Positions 36,001-47,666 of a DNA stretch of 64,000 nucleotides are shown piece after piece (positions within the stretch are counted from its first letter, which is position 1; each line of letters begins with the position of its first letter). The DNA lies in NCBI GenBank assembly GCA_037157565.1, contig JAZHRO010000039.1, positions 41,912,001-41,976,000 of the forward strand, read 5' to 3'. The stretch comes from Thalassia testudinum. Taxonomy: Eukaryota; Streptophyta; Magnoliopsida; Alismatales; Hydrocharitaceae. The notes beneath the pieces were generated by a model. That model was given only the letters and a program-made list of their open reading frames with translations. It did not search any database and was not told the DNA's origin. The position numbers and the translations under genes are program-made.

Positions 36001-37491
36001 TTCATGCAATGTCCTAGGTTCTATTTATGGTTTCATAATTTAACAGATTATACTTAAAGCCACTCTACCAGGTACAACGGGAGTAATGGGGGCGTGGTCG
36101 GGAATCCCGCATGCCTCTGCGACCCCCAAGATTGCAACGGAACGGGGTCCTATCACAAGGATCAAACACAAGGAACTTCTCAAAACAGTATACAGCTACT
36201 GTAGACAGGTAGAGGATGTAATTCTGAAAAGAACGCAACTCGAAATGTGGAAAACGGAGCCCGAACGGGCCCGAAAAGGGTCGAAAACGACGAAACAGTG
36301 TAAAATCAGACGTCTGGAACTTCTTCCAGACATCTTAAAAAGTGGATCAGGGAATTACCTCTCTCTGCGTAGGCTCTCAGACGTCCAGAAGCCTGCGGGG
36401 GCGTCTGGCCTAGTTCCCAAACGTCCGATGGTCACCCAGGACGTCTGGAAGTCGTTCCCGTCGTCTGGTGCTACAGCCAGACGTCTGATTCGCGTTGGAT
36501 GGCGAATCACTGAATCTGCGCGTATCCATCTCTCTCTCTCAGTACGGTCAGTCGAAGAAAAGGAAGAAGACGGAAATAACTCACCTTTCAGACGTCTGGA
36601 CAGTCTTCCAGACGTCGTTCCCGTCGTCTAGCTATCAGCCCAGACGTCTGATTCTGGAAAATTTTCCAGAACCAGGGCGCCACTCGCCCTCCGCTCGCGA
36701 CGCACGGCCACGCTACGAGTGCTCCGCCTGCTGCTCAAGCAGCAGCAGGCCTCCCGCGTCGCTCCGCGCCCACTGCGCCCCCCGCCAGCCGCCCTAGCAG
36801 CCCCGGTGAGCTCGCCCTCACGGCCGAGCGCTTCCTCCCCTGCGCAGCACCTCCTCCCGCACCCGCCATGGCTATCGTCGCCGCCGCTGCACCCTCGCGC
36901 TCGCTCTCGCGCACACTCTCGCGCTCTGGCTGGAAGGAGAAGAGGAAGGAGACGGAGGTGACGGGAGTGAGGGAGAGGGCGTGGCCTTTTAAGGCCGCGC
37001 GAGGAGGAGAGAGAGAGTGCGACAGAGGGTGCAGGAGGGAGAGGGAAAAAGAAGAGGCGGAGCAGGTCTACGTGTACAGGCGCGCAGACGCAACGGTGTG
37101 CGCGTAGAAAAATGAATCCCAGACGTATGGAAGTGATACCAGACGTCTGGTACGACGTTTGGGACACCTCCCAGACATCTTAAAAGACGTTTGAAAGCAC
37201 AGCTCGTAACAGAAATAAAGAGCAAAACAAAGAAACAAAATTACATAGAACAAGATAAAAGGAAATCTATTATATTCTTCATCTCCTTCCTTTTTCAAGC
37301 TTTCGCTCCTCACGAAGCTCCTCTGCCTTTGTCAAGCTCTTCCAATCCGCCATGGATGCGAGCTCGAACTCCGTCTAAACACCTATCTCCATTTGCAATT
37401 TGACCTGAAAACTAGGACTCAAAAGCAAATGTTAAAAGACGCGTGTTTTGTTATCATTAAAATAAACGATCGTGGTGCTCTAACACCAACA
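33080..37491 (-). mobile_element. Copia solo LTR, inverted, interrupted
   Basis: It is the inverse of the 12770-14495 family: the right end reads CACCAACA and the left end carries the inverse of the LTR 3' end, with its terminal dinucleotide mutated. Target duplications GTTTT lie at 33075-33079 and 37492-37496. A family-E solo LTR sits inside it. Palindromes at 33847, 33867, 33889 and 33909 keep the 20-22-20 spacing. The inverted TATA box lies near 33740. Confidence 0.9.
34525..37211 (-). mobile_element. Gypsy solo LTR, family E, inverted
   Basis: This 2687-bp LTR has target duplications GAAAT at 34520-34524 and 37212-37216. On the minus strand it starts TGTTACGAGC and ends GGGTCGTTACA. It lies inside the inverted copia solo LTR, which lies inside a family-D LTR. 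The long frames at 36086-36631 and 36628-37167 are repeated in the other E copies and are not genes. Confidence 0.93.
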
Positions 37492-38351
37492 GTTTTAACA
37501 TCACATCACAAGTTAAGAGTAACCACTGGGTCACCTAGGGGTTAACCAGAGGTCAATTGAGCATTAAAGAGCAAAAAGTGGGTCTACACTGACAGAAACA
37601 AGGTTTCACATATTTCGAGAACCAAAATAATACACAAAACCTTAAATTCATCCCCACTCAAATTAAAGAGGTTCTGATCAGGATAAAATCAACCTAAACC
37701 TCCTAAAATTCATATAAAAATATTCTAAGAGGTTTGGTACCTTTGTATTGACTATCTAAACCCATTTTGACTTAGAATAGAGTTTTAGAGTGGAATTTAC
37801 CCTAATTTGGGTTTTTGTGTAATTTTCCTAGTCAAACATGGTCAAAACTCAAATTCGAGTCCACCATTAGATTTTTTGGGTCCAAATTAGATTAACGTCA
37901 AAATTTGGGCCCAATCAGAGTCCATCTTGACCTAGTTTGCAAATAAGTTCCTCAAATCTCTATTTCTTTCAATCAGACCCCTAGCTTTCGAAGTTTCTTA
38001 CGATTACCCCCCAACTTATTCATCTTCTTCGCAGAACTACCTCTGCCACCTTCGACTTTAGGGTTTCCTAATCAACCCAACATCACCAACTGTAATTGAG
38101 AAAGAACTTCACGAAATTACCACCAAAGCCCTCCAAAATTGGAGGGATTGATTTTCAGACAATGAGAAAGCATTTGAACTAGGTTTGGAATTCGATTTTG
38201 AAGGAAGCTCCAGCAGAGCTTGATTTTTGACGATCTGAACTTGCCTATTCCACGAAATTAACTCACGATTTTTCCCAATTTGAGCTCAGATTTGAGCTCT
38301 ATATAGGTTCCCCGAACATCCCACATCTTCCTCAATGGAGTTTAGGCCTAA

Positions 38352-38369
38352 CCCCCCCCCCCCCCCCCC
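38352..38369. repeat. 18-base C homopolymer
   Basis: It is a pure C run inside the family-D 3' LTR. Its exact length may be a sequencing artefact. Confidence 0.8.
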
Positions 38370-39983
38370 GTTCTTCCCTTCTCCGGCTGCCCTTCGGCTC
38401 AACTCTAGCGATCTCCTCTGCTATCTTCCTCAGGCCAGCCAACAGCAAAATTGGTAGGTTCTTCTTCCTCATCTTCATCAGATGGTGACCGGCCAAAGCC
38501 CTATCAATTCTGACCTATTCTTCATTGTCGTATCCTTCGTCGAAGCACCCTTTGTCCTTAGTGCCAGCTAATCAAAGTCAACACTAATTCCTCCTCTCAT
38601 CCAGTAGCATAGTTCTCTCCCTTCCTCATGTTCTCTAGATCAATCCTAGCCCCTCAGCTTCTCGATTCGACCGTCGACCATCTCAAACAGTCGTCGTCTT
38701 CCCCACTGTCGGCATGAGCTCCGACGAGCTCGTGCCAGCGGTACACCACCACCACCAGATGCTCCCTCATCGCCCTCCAAGCAAAAGCCCTCTAAAAATT
38801 TGAGACTTCGCTCACCCAAATCTTCGGCCAGAGGACCCACCAACTCGCCGATCACCCCTTCACCCTCCGGCCACCACATGCTGCCGTTCACCCAATCGAC
38901 GCCACCATCACACTCATCTTCGCACAACAAAGCTCCTAGGAACTTCTAACTGGGCCGAGAGGTCATTTTCTTGTCATTAGATACCCTGGCCGGAGTTGCT
39001 ACAAACACTGCTCATCTCCGCCTCTGCCAACCGTACCCCGACCATCACTCACTTCACTACCACTCCAAATCAAAGCGGAATCTCCTTGTGAAACCTGTTG
39101 CGGCTGCAATTAGACAAAGCATCCTAGGCATGGCTGCAATCAAAAGAAGCCTCCAGTTGCAGTAAATATGCGAAGAAGACAAGAGGAGAAGGGGGACAAT
39201 TAGTCCCACCTCGTTCACTACAAGACACATGCAGTGAGATAAATTGATTTAGTGCCTACACCTTGTTACCTCAAACGCACGGGGGTGTGAGGTCCCCCAC
39301 GGACACGCCAACGCATGCCCTCGCCCGCACAAACGCACATGTAGGTCTGGGTCAAATTCGATTACCCATTACTATGCAACTTGATTACCCAGTTTAGAAA
39401 GAGAGAAATCTAATGAGGGTGGGGGGTGGTTTTGCATTGTTCATGCCTCGGGGTGTGTGCCAACACTTAGGTTTCTGAGGCTTTGTGCTTGTGCTTGGAC
39501 TTGGCGAGTTTAAGGCGTCTGGTCTCTGTGGCCGACATCCGATTTTGAAGCACTGTGGAAATATTTGAGGCTTAAATCTGACATTTGGCTGATGTGGATA
39601 TTCAAATAGGTGGTTGAAAGCCACTGTAGCAAAATTGAGTTAAATTGAATACTTTGAAATATGTGCTTAATGGTGGAATTAATTGGTGATTTAAATCATC
39701 ATTTTTAGGATTTTTGTTATTTTTTTTATCCCATTGTTTCCTAAAATACAATTGCTATTATTGAATATCATTTTGAGTAGATTTTATTTATTGAATATCT
39801 TTAATGTGCTCGCTTATTCTTTATATTTCGACTAGTGTTGTGAATTCCATATTTGCTTCCTACGAACAACTTCAGACCCATTTCTTATTTTCGAGCACTT
39901 ATAAATTTAAATATTGTATCGCTTTTGTGGATTATACTATGATGTGTATTCTTAAAACTCAACGAGAGAGTTGCAACAGCGGG

Positions 39984-40192
39984 GGGGTGGTGGGGGCGCA
40001 GGGAGGGGGGTGGTGTGGGGAGGAGGGGGGTGCGAGGGGTGGTGGTTGCTCGACGAAGAGAGGGAGAGTCGACGGCATGGGGGAAGTGGGGGAGGCGCAT
40101 GGGAGAGTCAACGGTCGAGAGCTCGCGTGAGAGGCTTCAAGGAGAAGGTTTTAGGGGAGGGGGAAAGGGGCGCACGCAGAGAGTTATATTCA
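39984..40192. other. G-rich CACTA DNA, continuation
   Basis: This G-rich DNA continues the 19405-19543 block from which the family-D insertion split it. The frames here (39971-40273 and others) are glycine/arginine low-complexity translations. Confidence 0.6.
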
Positions 40193-40640
40193 CAAATGGC
40201 AACCGTTGATCCGATCAACCGTCGCCAAAATGGAATTGACAACTTTAACGATTGGCAACGGTTGATTGGATAAACCATCGCCAAAAATTATTTGCAACGG
40301 TTTATCTAACAACCGTTTTCAATGAGCACGAATTGCCTTTTTAGTTCTCGCCCTCTTATAGATATTTTGCGATAGTTCATCTAACAATTGTAGCCAATGA
40401 GCACGAATTGTCTTTTTAGTTCCAGCCCTTCTGTAGATATTTTGTGCGGCAATACTCATTAGTGAGTGTTAATCCTTGACCGTAGCTAAATGTCCTAAAC
40501 CCTACCCCCACGCAAAATATTTACAGAAGGGTGGGAACGGAAATCATGTGCATTGGTGACAGTTAATCCTTAATCGTCGCGAAAGGTTTTCAATTGGCGA
40601 TGGGTTGTTCTTAACCATCACAAAATTTCTAACAAAATCA
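40193..40640. repeat. CACTA subterminal repeats, right
   Basis: Alternating direct and inverted copies of GGCAACGGTTGATTGGAT / ATCAACCGTCGCCAAAA / GCAACGGTTTATCTAACAACCG. They match the left subterminal words at 11478-11860 and continue at 53242-53310 beyond the gypsy insertion. Confidence 0.8.
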
Positions 40641-40672
40641 CGATGCACGCTCCCAACTCGAATAAGAGACAT

Positions 40673-43444
40673 TGTAATACATAACTATTAAGACTCGTGT
40701 TGTTTAAGCCTTTTAAGACGTCTGGACTTTAGGTCAGACGTCTGGACTGTGGGTTAGACGTTAAGTCAGACGTCTAGACACATTCCCAGACGTCTGAAAA
40801 TCGAAAATCTTGGGTACGAACTCGCGTTTGCGCGCATGCTGCACGCAGATAATACCCCTCGTTTTTCCTCCTTCTTCTCTCTCTTCCCTTGCCTCAAAGC
40901 GAACACTAAACCCGATCTATATAACCCCCTCCTCCTCTCTCGCTCCCCTCACTTCCCAGCCACCTTCCCTCTTCTTCCCTTCAGTGAGAGAGGTAGTGCG
41001 AGCGAGAGAGCGCGCAGGCGGCGTCGAGGGGGACCGACGTGAGGAGAGGAGGAGGAGAGCAAGCTCGCAAGCTAGTGTGGGAGCTCACCGATGAGCGCAC
41101 AGTTGGAGCAGCATTCGCGAGGAGGAGGAGTGCATCGGGGAGGTCCTCCCTGACACTGCTGCAGGCGAGAGGGCGCAACGCAGCCACACGTGACGCGAGA
41201 GGGCGGAAGCAGGTTCTGGTTCTGGGTTTTTCCCAGAATCATACGTCTGGGGTGACCTCCATATGATGGTGCGGACGTCTGGAGGTGGTACCAAATGTCT
41301 AAGGAGAAGGCTTCGCGAAGGTACGTTTTCTTTGCGGATCAGCCATGCAGGCCGCTCCGCTGATCCCTTTCTACATGCCCGTTTTGAGAAGGTCGGGTAT
41401 CTGCGCGCAGGATTCGCTTCAGGAAGGCGCGGGACACGTCCTCCAGCACATTTCAAACGTCTAGGCGACACACTAGACGACGGGAAGCGCTTCCAGACGT
41501 CCGGAGAGGTTGTCGGACGTCTGGAGCTAGGTCCAGACGGTCTAGAAGAGTTCCTAGACGTCTGAGGATTGGCATATGGCTTAAGGTATGACACTGGACA
41601 CTTTTAAGACGTCTGGAGGTTGTTCCAGATGTCTGATTTCAGACAGAAACGCTATTTTTGACCCGTGTAGGGTCCGTTTTCCGCAAATAGGATACCGATG
41701 TTTCTCGTATGAATTCCTCTACTTGTTAGAAGACTTTCTATACTGTTCTGAATATTCTCTTGTGATTGATCCTTGTGATAGGACCTCATTCCGTTGCGAG
41801 TTCGGGGCTTGCTGAGGCACGTGAGCCTGTCGTTCAAGCCCCTACTACTCCTGGGTTTACTGGTAGAGTGGCTTCCCCCTAAATTAATTATGACCTAAAT
41901 GCATGTGTGGAATGAATGATTAGAAGCTAGGATATGGCATGAATCCTAGGATGAGAAAGACTTGAAATGTCTGTAATGAATGATTGAATTGCAGCCTTGA
42001 ATGAGTAGATAGAATGATAACAGCTGCCTATGAAATATAAAGTACTTGTGCTAATTAACTGTTGCATTTAAATTTCCTATTGTATACGTTGAATGACATA
42101 ATACGAGCTGCATGTATATAAATTAAGAATGGAAATGTGAATGATGGAAATGCGAGCTACCTGTGTATAACCTAAATATGGAAGTTGAACGATAGCAATA
42201 CAGGTTACATGTGACTTGAGAATGGAAATGGAAATGATATAAACCTGGTATGGCATGGCCTAAGGAATATGAGCATGAACCCCACGGGGAAATTAGGAGT
42301 AGAGCTCCTGGAAATAAATGGAATGGATCTAGAAATGTGAGTGGGGAAATGAGCTAGCCCTTGAGTACGAAGTATCAAGGAGAGCGACTGTCCCCCTGTT
42401 TAGTGCAGAGCGGAGCTAGCCCTTCTTGGGTTGGGACCTGGGGTTTGGATTGGCCACTCTATACCGACTTCTTGGCCCTCGCGTACACAATACCGAGGAG
42501 AGCTACTAGTGTAGGGAGGGAGCTAGCCACCCCACGGGACCCGGGGTTCAGCTAGCTGCTCTACACCGACTTGTTAGGCCCACTTGGCAAACCAGGGTAG
42601 TCAAGAGAGGGTGTGTGGACTGTGGAGGGGCGAGACCCCTGTTTGGTTCTTAGGGGCTACACCCCTATTACTGAGAGGGTTAGGCCCTATACTGGTTCCG
42701 TGCCATGCTTTGGGAGCACCCTCTAACGGAAACGACTGACCATGTGCTAGTGTAGGGTAGCTACTCGTGCGCTTATCGCGCATGCCGTAGTCACCGTTAC
42801 GTCTGTCCGTGACCTTGGGGTGGTTAACTGGGTGTAGGATCACCACGGGGGACTCTCCCGACCAGGAGAGCACCACGTGTGCCTTCTACTCTTCGAAAAA
42901 GACTACAATCAAGATCATTCCCACGAGGAACATTCGAGATCAAGAAAGAGACCTGATAAATAAACCAAGTGATGGAAAAGAATAATTAGTAAAGAAAGTA
43001 AATGGAAAAACAATAGCTACCTATCCACTTTTACTACTTTAGTTAGTTAGTTGCCACTCTACTCAGCATTCGCTGACTTTGTGTACTCATAACCCTTTTC
43101 AGGTCTAGGTGTTGAGCAGCCAGAGCCTAGGGCCCAGTAGCTGTAGTTTCCCTTGCTGTACTCTTTTGTAGTAGTGAGTAGACTCTTGCACCTTTACGTT
43201 TGTACTCTTATATACTCTGTTTTATATTCTTGCACCTGGTTACCTTCTACTGTTGTGGTGGTATGTACTATAGTGGTTTTCACTTCTTTACTATTGTACT
43301 TTCGTTACTGTTAATTGCTTAGCATAGTGAATGTGGTTACTTTCCTGCTTTTTGGTTACTTTCTCGTTGGACGACTGGGTTTTGAGATCAGTCGAGTCGG
43401 TCCAGTCTAGTGTCCTATAGGGATTCAGGAACCGGGTCGTAATA
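40673..43444 (+). repeat. Gypsy 5' LTR (copy A)
   Basis: It starts TGTAATACAT and ends GGGTCGTAATA just before the primer site. Palindromes are at 40716, 40736, 40756, 40768, 40788 (steps 20-20-12-20), with another set at 41240-41640. TATATAA lies near 40917. Its R/U5-like half aligns with that of families C and E, so these gypsy LTRs are related to one another. Confidence 0.85.
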
Positions 43445-43447
43445 AGA

Positions 43448-43459
43448 TGGTATCAGAAC
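43448..43459 (+). promoter_or_regulatory. Primer binding site, gypsy element
   Basis: TGGTATCAGAAC differs by one base from the initiator-methionine tRNA complement TGGTATCAGAGC and lies just after the LTR. Confidence 0.75.
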
Positions 43460-43639
43460 AAGGTCGTCCTGAGAAGTAAACCAACTAGCTTGAGAATAAC
43501 CAATTCACGTGCTCGTAATTAGAGTAACCGCCACAACATACCTTTTGACATCTGTTCTGAGGTTCTTTTGCTAAATGTCCGTTGAAATTGATGTCTTCCT
43601 ATTTTGTTGTTCACGTCTCCTTGCAGGAGATTCCTCAAC

Positions 43640-44944
43640 ATGGAGTATTGAGGCAGGCCGCGGACGTGGTCGTGGACGAGGTCGAAGGGGCGGACGTGTT
43701 GAGCCCAACGTTTCAGTGGACTAGCCACTTCTTCCGGGCATTCAGGACCAAGACCTCGCCCAGCTGATACTGGAGATTGTACGAAAGGAGCTCCACCCAC
43801 CTCCACAGGCACCTCTCCCTGGGGACGTGGAGGGGGAGTCCTCTATGGGACCACGAGACAAACGCAATGCTAGACGTGGGGGAGGGGGTGGTCCTCCACC
43901 GCCCCCACCGCACTCTAACACATCCGAGCACGAGCCCTCCCAACTTCAGCGACATTACGAGCTTTTCAGATAGTTCCGGAAGCTGAAGCCCCCTCCTTCA
44001 AGGGGGATGAGGACCCGACCGAGGTAGAGGACTGGCTCGAGCAGATCAAGAAGGTGTTTGACACCCTTCGCCCCCCTGCGGAGTGCCGCGTGGCCTTTGC
44101 CACGTACCAGCTGGAGAGCGTGACACACCGGTGGTGCAGAGCGGTTAGAGGTCAGGAGAGGGCAGAGCCGACATGGGACCAGTTTGTCACCCTCTTTTGT
44201 GAGCAGTACTTCTCGCAGACGTGACAAGATCAGAGGAGGCGGGAGTTCCACACTCTCCGCCAGGGGACGATGACTGTGAGTGCGTATCGTACGCATTTTC
44301 TGGAGCTGTCTCGTTTCGCCGCGACAGCTGTGGCTACTAAGGAGGAGCGCCTGTGGAGGTTCACCGAGGGGCTCCGGTCGGCTATTAGGGGTATTTCAAA
44401 CCCTGAATTGCCTACGTTGTTGAGAGTGGTGGAGGCAGTTGTGACATATGAGGAGACCAACCCGGCCGCACGTGACACTGACAGCGGACAAAAGAGGCCC
44501 TACCAGTTAGACTACTCACAGGGTCGGCGAGAGAGGAGGCACGCGACATCCGCAGGAGAGCTGTCACGCTTTGCGGGGCCGTCAACAGCCTTTGGGGGCC
44601 CCCGACAGGGGCCAACTACCAGCACTGGACCCCTGCCCAGCCGTCAGCAGGGACCTACCGAGTGCGGGAGTCGAGTTCCCCTCTTCTACCAGTGTGGCCA
44701 GCTGGGCCACATCAGGAGGGATTGCCCGTCTAGGGCTGGAGGTCAGCAGATCCTCCCCACATCGAGCACTGGAGGACGGGCAGGAGGCCGTGGTTCCCAG
44801 GCGCGTGGGGAAGGACAGCAGTTGAAAGGAGGGTACCGGCTAGCGGTTACCCGTCCGACGCAGAGTGTGGCTGCTTCTTCCTCACTGGGAGCTAAGGGGC
44901 ATATCAACGCCCTGACACACAGAGACACCAGAGCTTCAGGTTAA
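43640..44944 (+). pseudogene. gag: Gypsy gag, broken
   Basis: An Arg-Gly-rich start (about 43655-43720) leads to a retrotransposon-gag region: PTEVEDWLEQIKKVFD, then TYQLESVTHRW and WDQFVTLFCEQYF, a TGA stop at about 44221, then REFHTLRQGTMTV onward. The open part is 44270-44944. A zinc knuckle follows, YQCGQLGHIRRDC, in which the first cysteine is replaced by Phe. Several frameshifts and stops separate the start from the rest. It ends exactly where the family-E solo LTR begins. Confidence 0.85.
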
Positions 44945-44945
44945 G

Positions 44946-47661
44946 TGTAACGACCCGACTCCCGAGTCCCTACGAGACACGAGAACCGGACCGACTCGAC
45001 TAATCCCAAGACCTAGTCGTCCAACGAGGAAGTAACCAAAAGAGCAGTAAAATAAACCACATTCATCATGAATATAACTAACAGTAAGAAAGTACAGCAG
45101 TAAGGAAAGAAACTACTACAGTAGATACCATCACAACAGTAGAACAACATTTATCATATAACATGATCTGCAGGTAAAGAAAGTACAACGGAAACAAGAA
45201 CTACTCACTATAACAGAAACAAAAGAGGTATAAAAGACTGTGGTAAACTCTACTGGACCCTACTCGACCCAGCGTCCTCTGCAACCACTGACCCTGGCTG
45301 CTCAACACCAGGACCTGAAAAAGATAACGAGTGTAACACGTCAGCAAGACGCTGAGTAGAGTGGCAACTAAAACTAAAGACAACAGTAGAGTGTACAGTA
45401 GCTGTTATATTCTATTACTTTCTTTATTTACATCTTTCAATTGTCTCACTATTTCATTTATTTCTCAGATCTTTTACTTGATCTCGAATGTTCCTCGTGG
45501 GAACAATCTTGATTGCAGTCTTTTCCAAAAAGTAGAAGTAGCACGTGGTGCTCTCCTGGCAGGGAGAGTCCCCCGTGGTGATCCTACCCTCAGTCAACCA
45601 CCCCAAGGTCACTGACAGACGTAACGGTGACTATGGCACGTGCGATAAACGCACAGGTAGCTAACCCGTACTGGCACGCGGTCAGTCATTTCCGTTAACG
45701 GGTGCGCCCAAAGCACAGCACGGAACCAGTACAGGACAGAGCCCTCTCAGTAACAGGGGTCCAACCCCTCCACAGTAACCAAACTGGGGCCTTGCCCCTC
45801 CACAGTCCGCGCACCCTCGCCTGACTACCCTGGTTTGCCCTAGTGGGCCTAACAAGTCGGTGAAGGAGGCTAGCAGAACCCCAGGGCCCGTGGGGTAGCT
45901 AGTACTCTCCTAACACTAGTATCTCTCCTCGGTACTACGTACACGAGGGCCAGCAAGTCAGTACAGAGCGGCCAATCCTAACCCCGGGTCCCTGGGGTGG
46001 CTGGCCCCACTCTGCACTAAACAGGTACAGGTACTTCCCTTGGTACTGCGTACCCAAGAGACAGTACAAACTACATCTCAGTTCCATTCCTTCCCCTTTC
46101 CAGGAGTTCCACTCCTAATTCCCCGTAGGGTTTCATCCTTTTAACTCAAACATCCAGGTGTCACTTTCTAGTTTCACGTTCTTACGACCCATGATCTCAT
46201 TCATGTTTCTTTATTCGTAACAGGCAGCTGTTAATTCAATTTACAGGCAGCTTTATATTCCTTTCCATTTTTTTTCCAAGACTGCAGTATTATACATTCC
46301 ACTAGTTTTTCCATCCTAGGATTCATGCCACATCCTAGGATCTAGCATACAACTAGTTTTCCAGCCCTAGGATTCATGCAACACCTAGGAGCTATCATTC
46401 CATACACTTCTCATTCCTAGGATTCATGCAATGTCCTAGATTCTAGTTATGGTTCCATACTTTAACAGATTTTAACAATAAACTTAAGCCACTCTACCAG
46501 GTACAACGGGAGTAATGGGGGCGTGATCGGGAATCCCGCGTGCCTCCGCGACTCCCAAGACTGCAACTGAATGAGGTCCTATCACAAGGATCAAACACAA
46601 GGAATGTCTCAAAACAGTGTATAGCTACTGTAGACGGGTAGAGGAATTAATTCTGAAAAGAACACAACTCGAATCGCGGAAAACAGAGCCCGAACGGGCC
46701 CTAAACGGGTCGAAAAAGACGATACTGTGCAAAATCAGATGTCTGGAACTTCTTCCAGACGTCTGAAAAAGTGAATCAGAGAATTACCTGTTCAGCGTGG
46801 TCTCCCAGACGTCCAGAAGTCTGCGGGGACGTCTGGCCTAGCTCCCAGACATCCGATGGTCACCCCGGACGTCTGGAGGTCACTCCAGCCGTTTGGTACA
46901 ACTTCCAGACGTCTGATTCGCAAAGGATGGCGAATTAGCGAGCCTGCACACAACCAACTCCCTCCCTCAGTACGGTCAGTCGACAGGAAGGAAGAAGAAA
47001 GCGGAATACTCACCTTTCAGACGTCTGTATGAGCTTCCAGACGTCTCCCTCGCCGTCTGGCTATCAACCAAGACGTCTGATTCTGGAAATTTTTCCAGAA
47101 TCAGGGCGCCACTCGGCCTCCGCTCGCGACTCCGCCCGCGTCGCCCCTCGCGCGTCTGCTGCTCAGACCGCAGCAGGTCCCTCTCCGCGTTGTTCCGCGC
47201 CCCCTACGCCCTCCGCCGGCCGGCCAAGCCGCTCCGGCGAGCTCGCCCTCACGGCAGAGCTCCGCCCTCGCACGCCGCACCTCCTCCGCGCTCACTGCGG
47301 CCGCCGCTGCCCCCCTCGCGCTCGCTCGCTCTCGCGCACAGGAAGGAGAAAGAGGAAGGGGACGATGGAGACGACGGGAGGGGAGGCGTGGCCTTTTAAG
47401 GTCGCGCGGAGGAGGGGAGAGATGTGCGCGGCAGGTCTGCAGCCGCAGAGAGAGGGGAAAAAGAGAGAGAGAGGAATCGCGGGTCTGCGTGCACAGGCGC
47501 GCAGACGAATCTCTCGTGCGAAAAAAAAACTATTTTCCAGACGTCTTGAAACGATCCCAGATGTCTGGTCAGACGTCTGGATGTGATCCCAGACGTCTGG
47601 TCCGACGTCTGGGCCACCTCCCAGACGTTTTAAGAGACGTCTGGGGCACACGTTCGTAACA
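44946..47661 (-). mobile_element. Gypsy solo LTR, family E, inverted, inside gypsy gag-pol
   Basis: The LTR is 2716 bp with perfect target duplications TTAAG at 44941-44945 and 47662-47666. On the minus strand it starts TGTTACGAACG. Palindrome starts near its end are 47539, 47559, 47571, 47591, 47603, 47623 and 47635, alternating 20 and 12. An earlier set is 47019, 47039, 47051 and 47071. Frames inside it are not genes. Confidence 0.95.
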
Positions 47662-47666
47662 TTAAG

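Larger units (their letters stand above)
19544..39978 (+). mobile_element. Family-D LTR retrotransposon with many nested insertions
   Basis: It begins TGATGGTAATACC at 19544 and ends GTTGCAACA at 39978. Perfect 5-bp target duplications GCGGG flank it (19539-19543 and 39979-39983). The 5' LTR survives only for its first ~160 bp (to about 19705); the 3' LTR starts at 32937. The internal region (about 19706-29738 and 32704-32936 less insertions) is heavily decayed. Near 23046 it has GAGGACATTGCAAAACTTAG followed by a G-rich run, a sequence type familiar from Athila/Tat gypsy elements; the clade is an inference. Nested inside are solo LTRs at 20125-21847, 23480-29205, 23650-26416, 29744-32698, 33080-37491 and 34525-37211. 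Confidence 0.8.
32937..39978 (+). repeat. Family-D 3' LTR, interrupted
   Basis: It starts TGATGATAACACC and ends GTTGCAACA, followed by the GCGGG target copy. Removing the copia solo LTR and its duplicated target (33080-37496) leaves about 2.6 kb. An 18-base poly-C run is at 38352-38369. Frames inside (for example 38646-38930) are LTR DNA. Confidence 0.85.

Noticed and set aside
36628..37167. 179-residue inverse frame
   Set aside because: It is LTR E sequence, rich in Arg/Leu/Ser with low-complexity runs, inside a proven solo LTR.
38352..38369. Biologically meaningful poly-C tract
   Set aside because: Homopolymer length is prone to sequencing error, and it lies in non-coding LTR DNA.
47539..47641. 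12/20 spacing as a recombination-signal (12/23) analogue
   Set aside because: There are no heptamer or nonamer sequences and no RAG-like gene; the likeness is numerical only.
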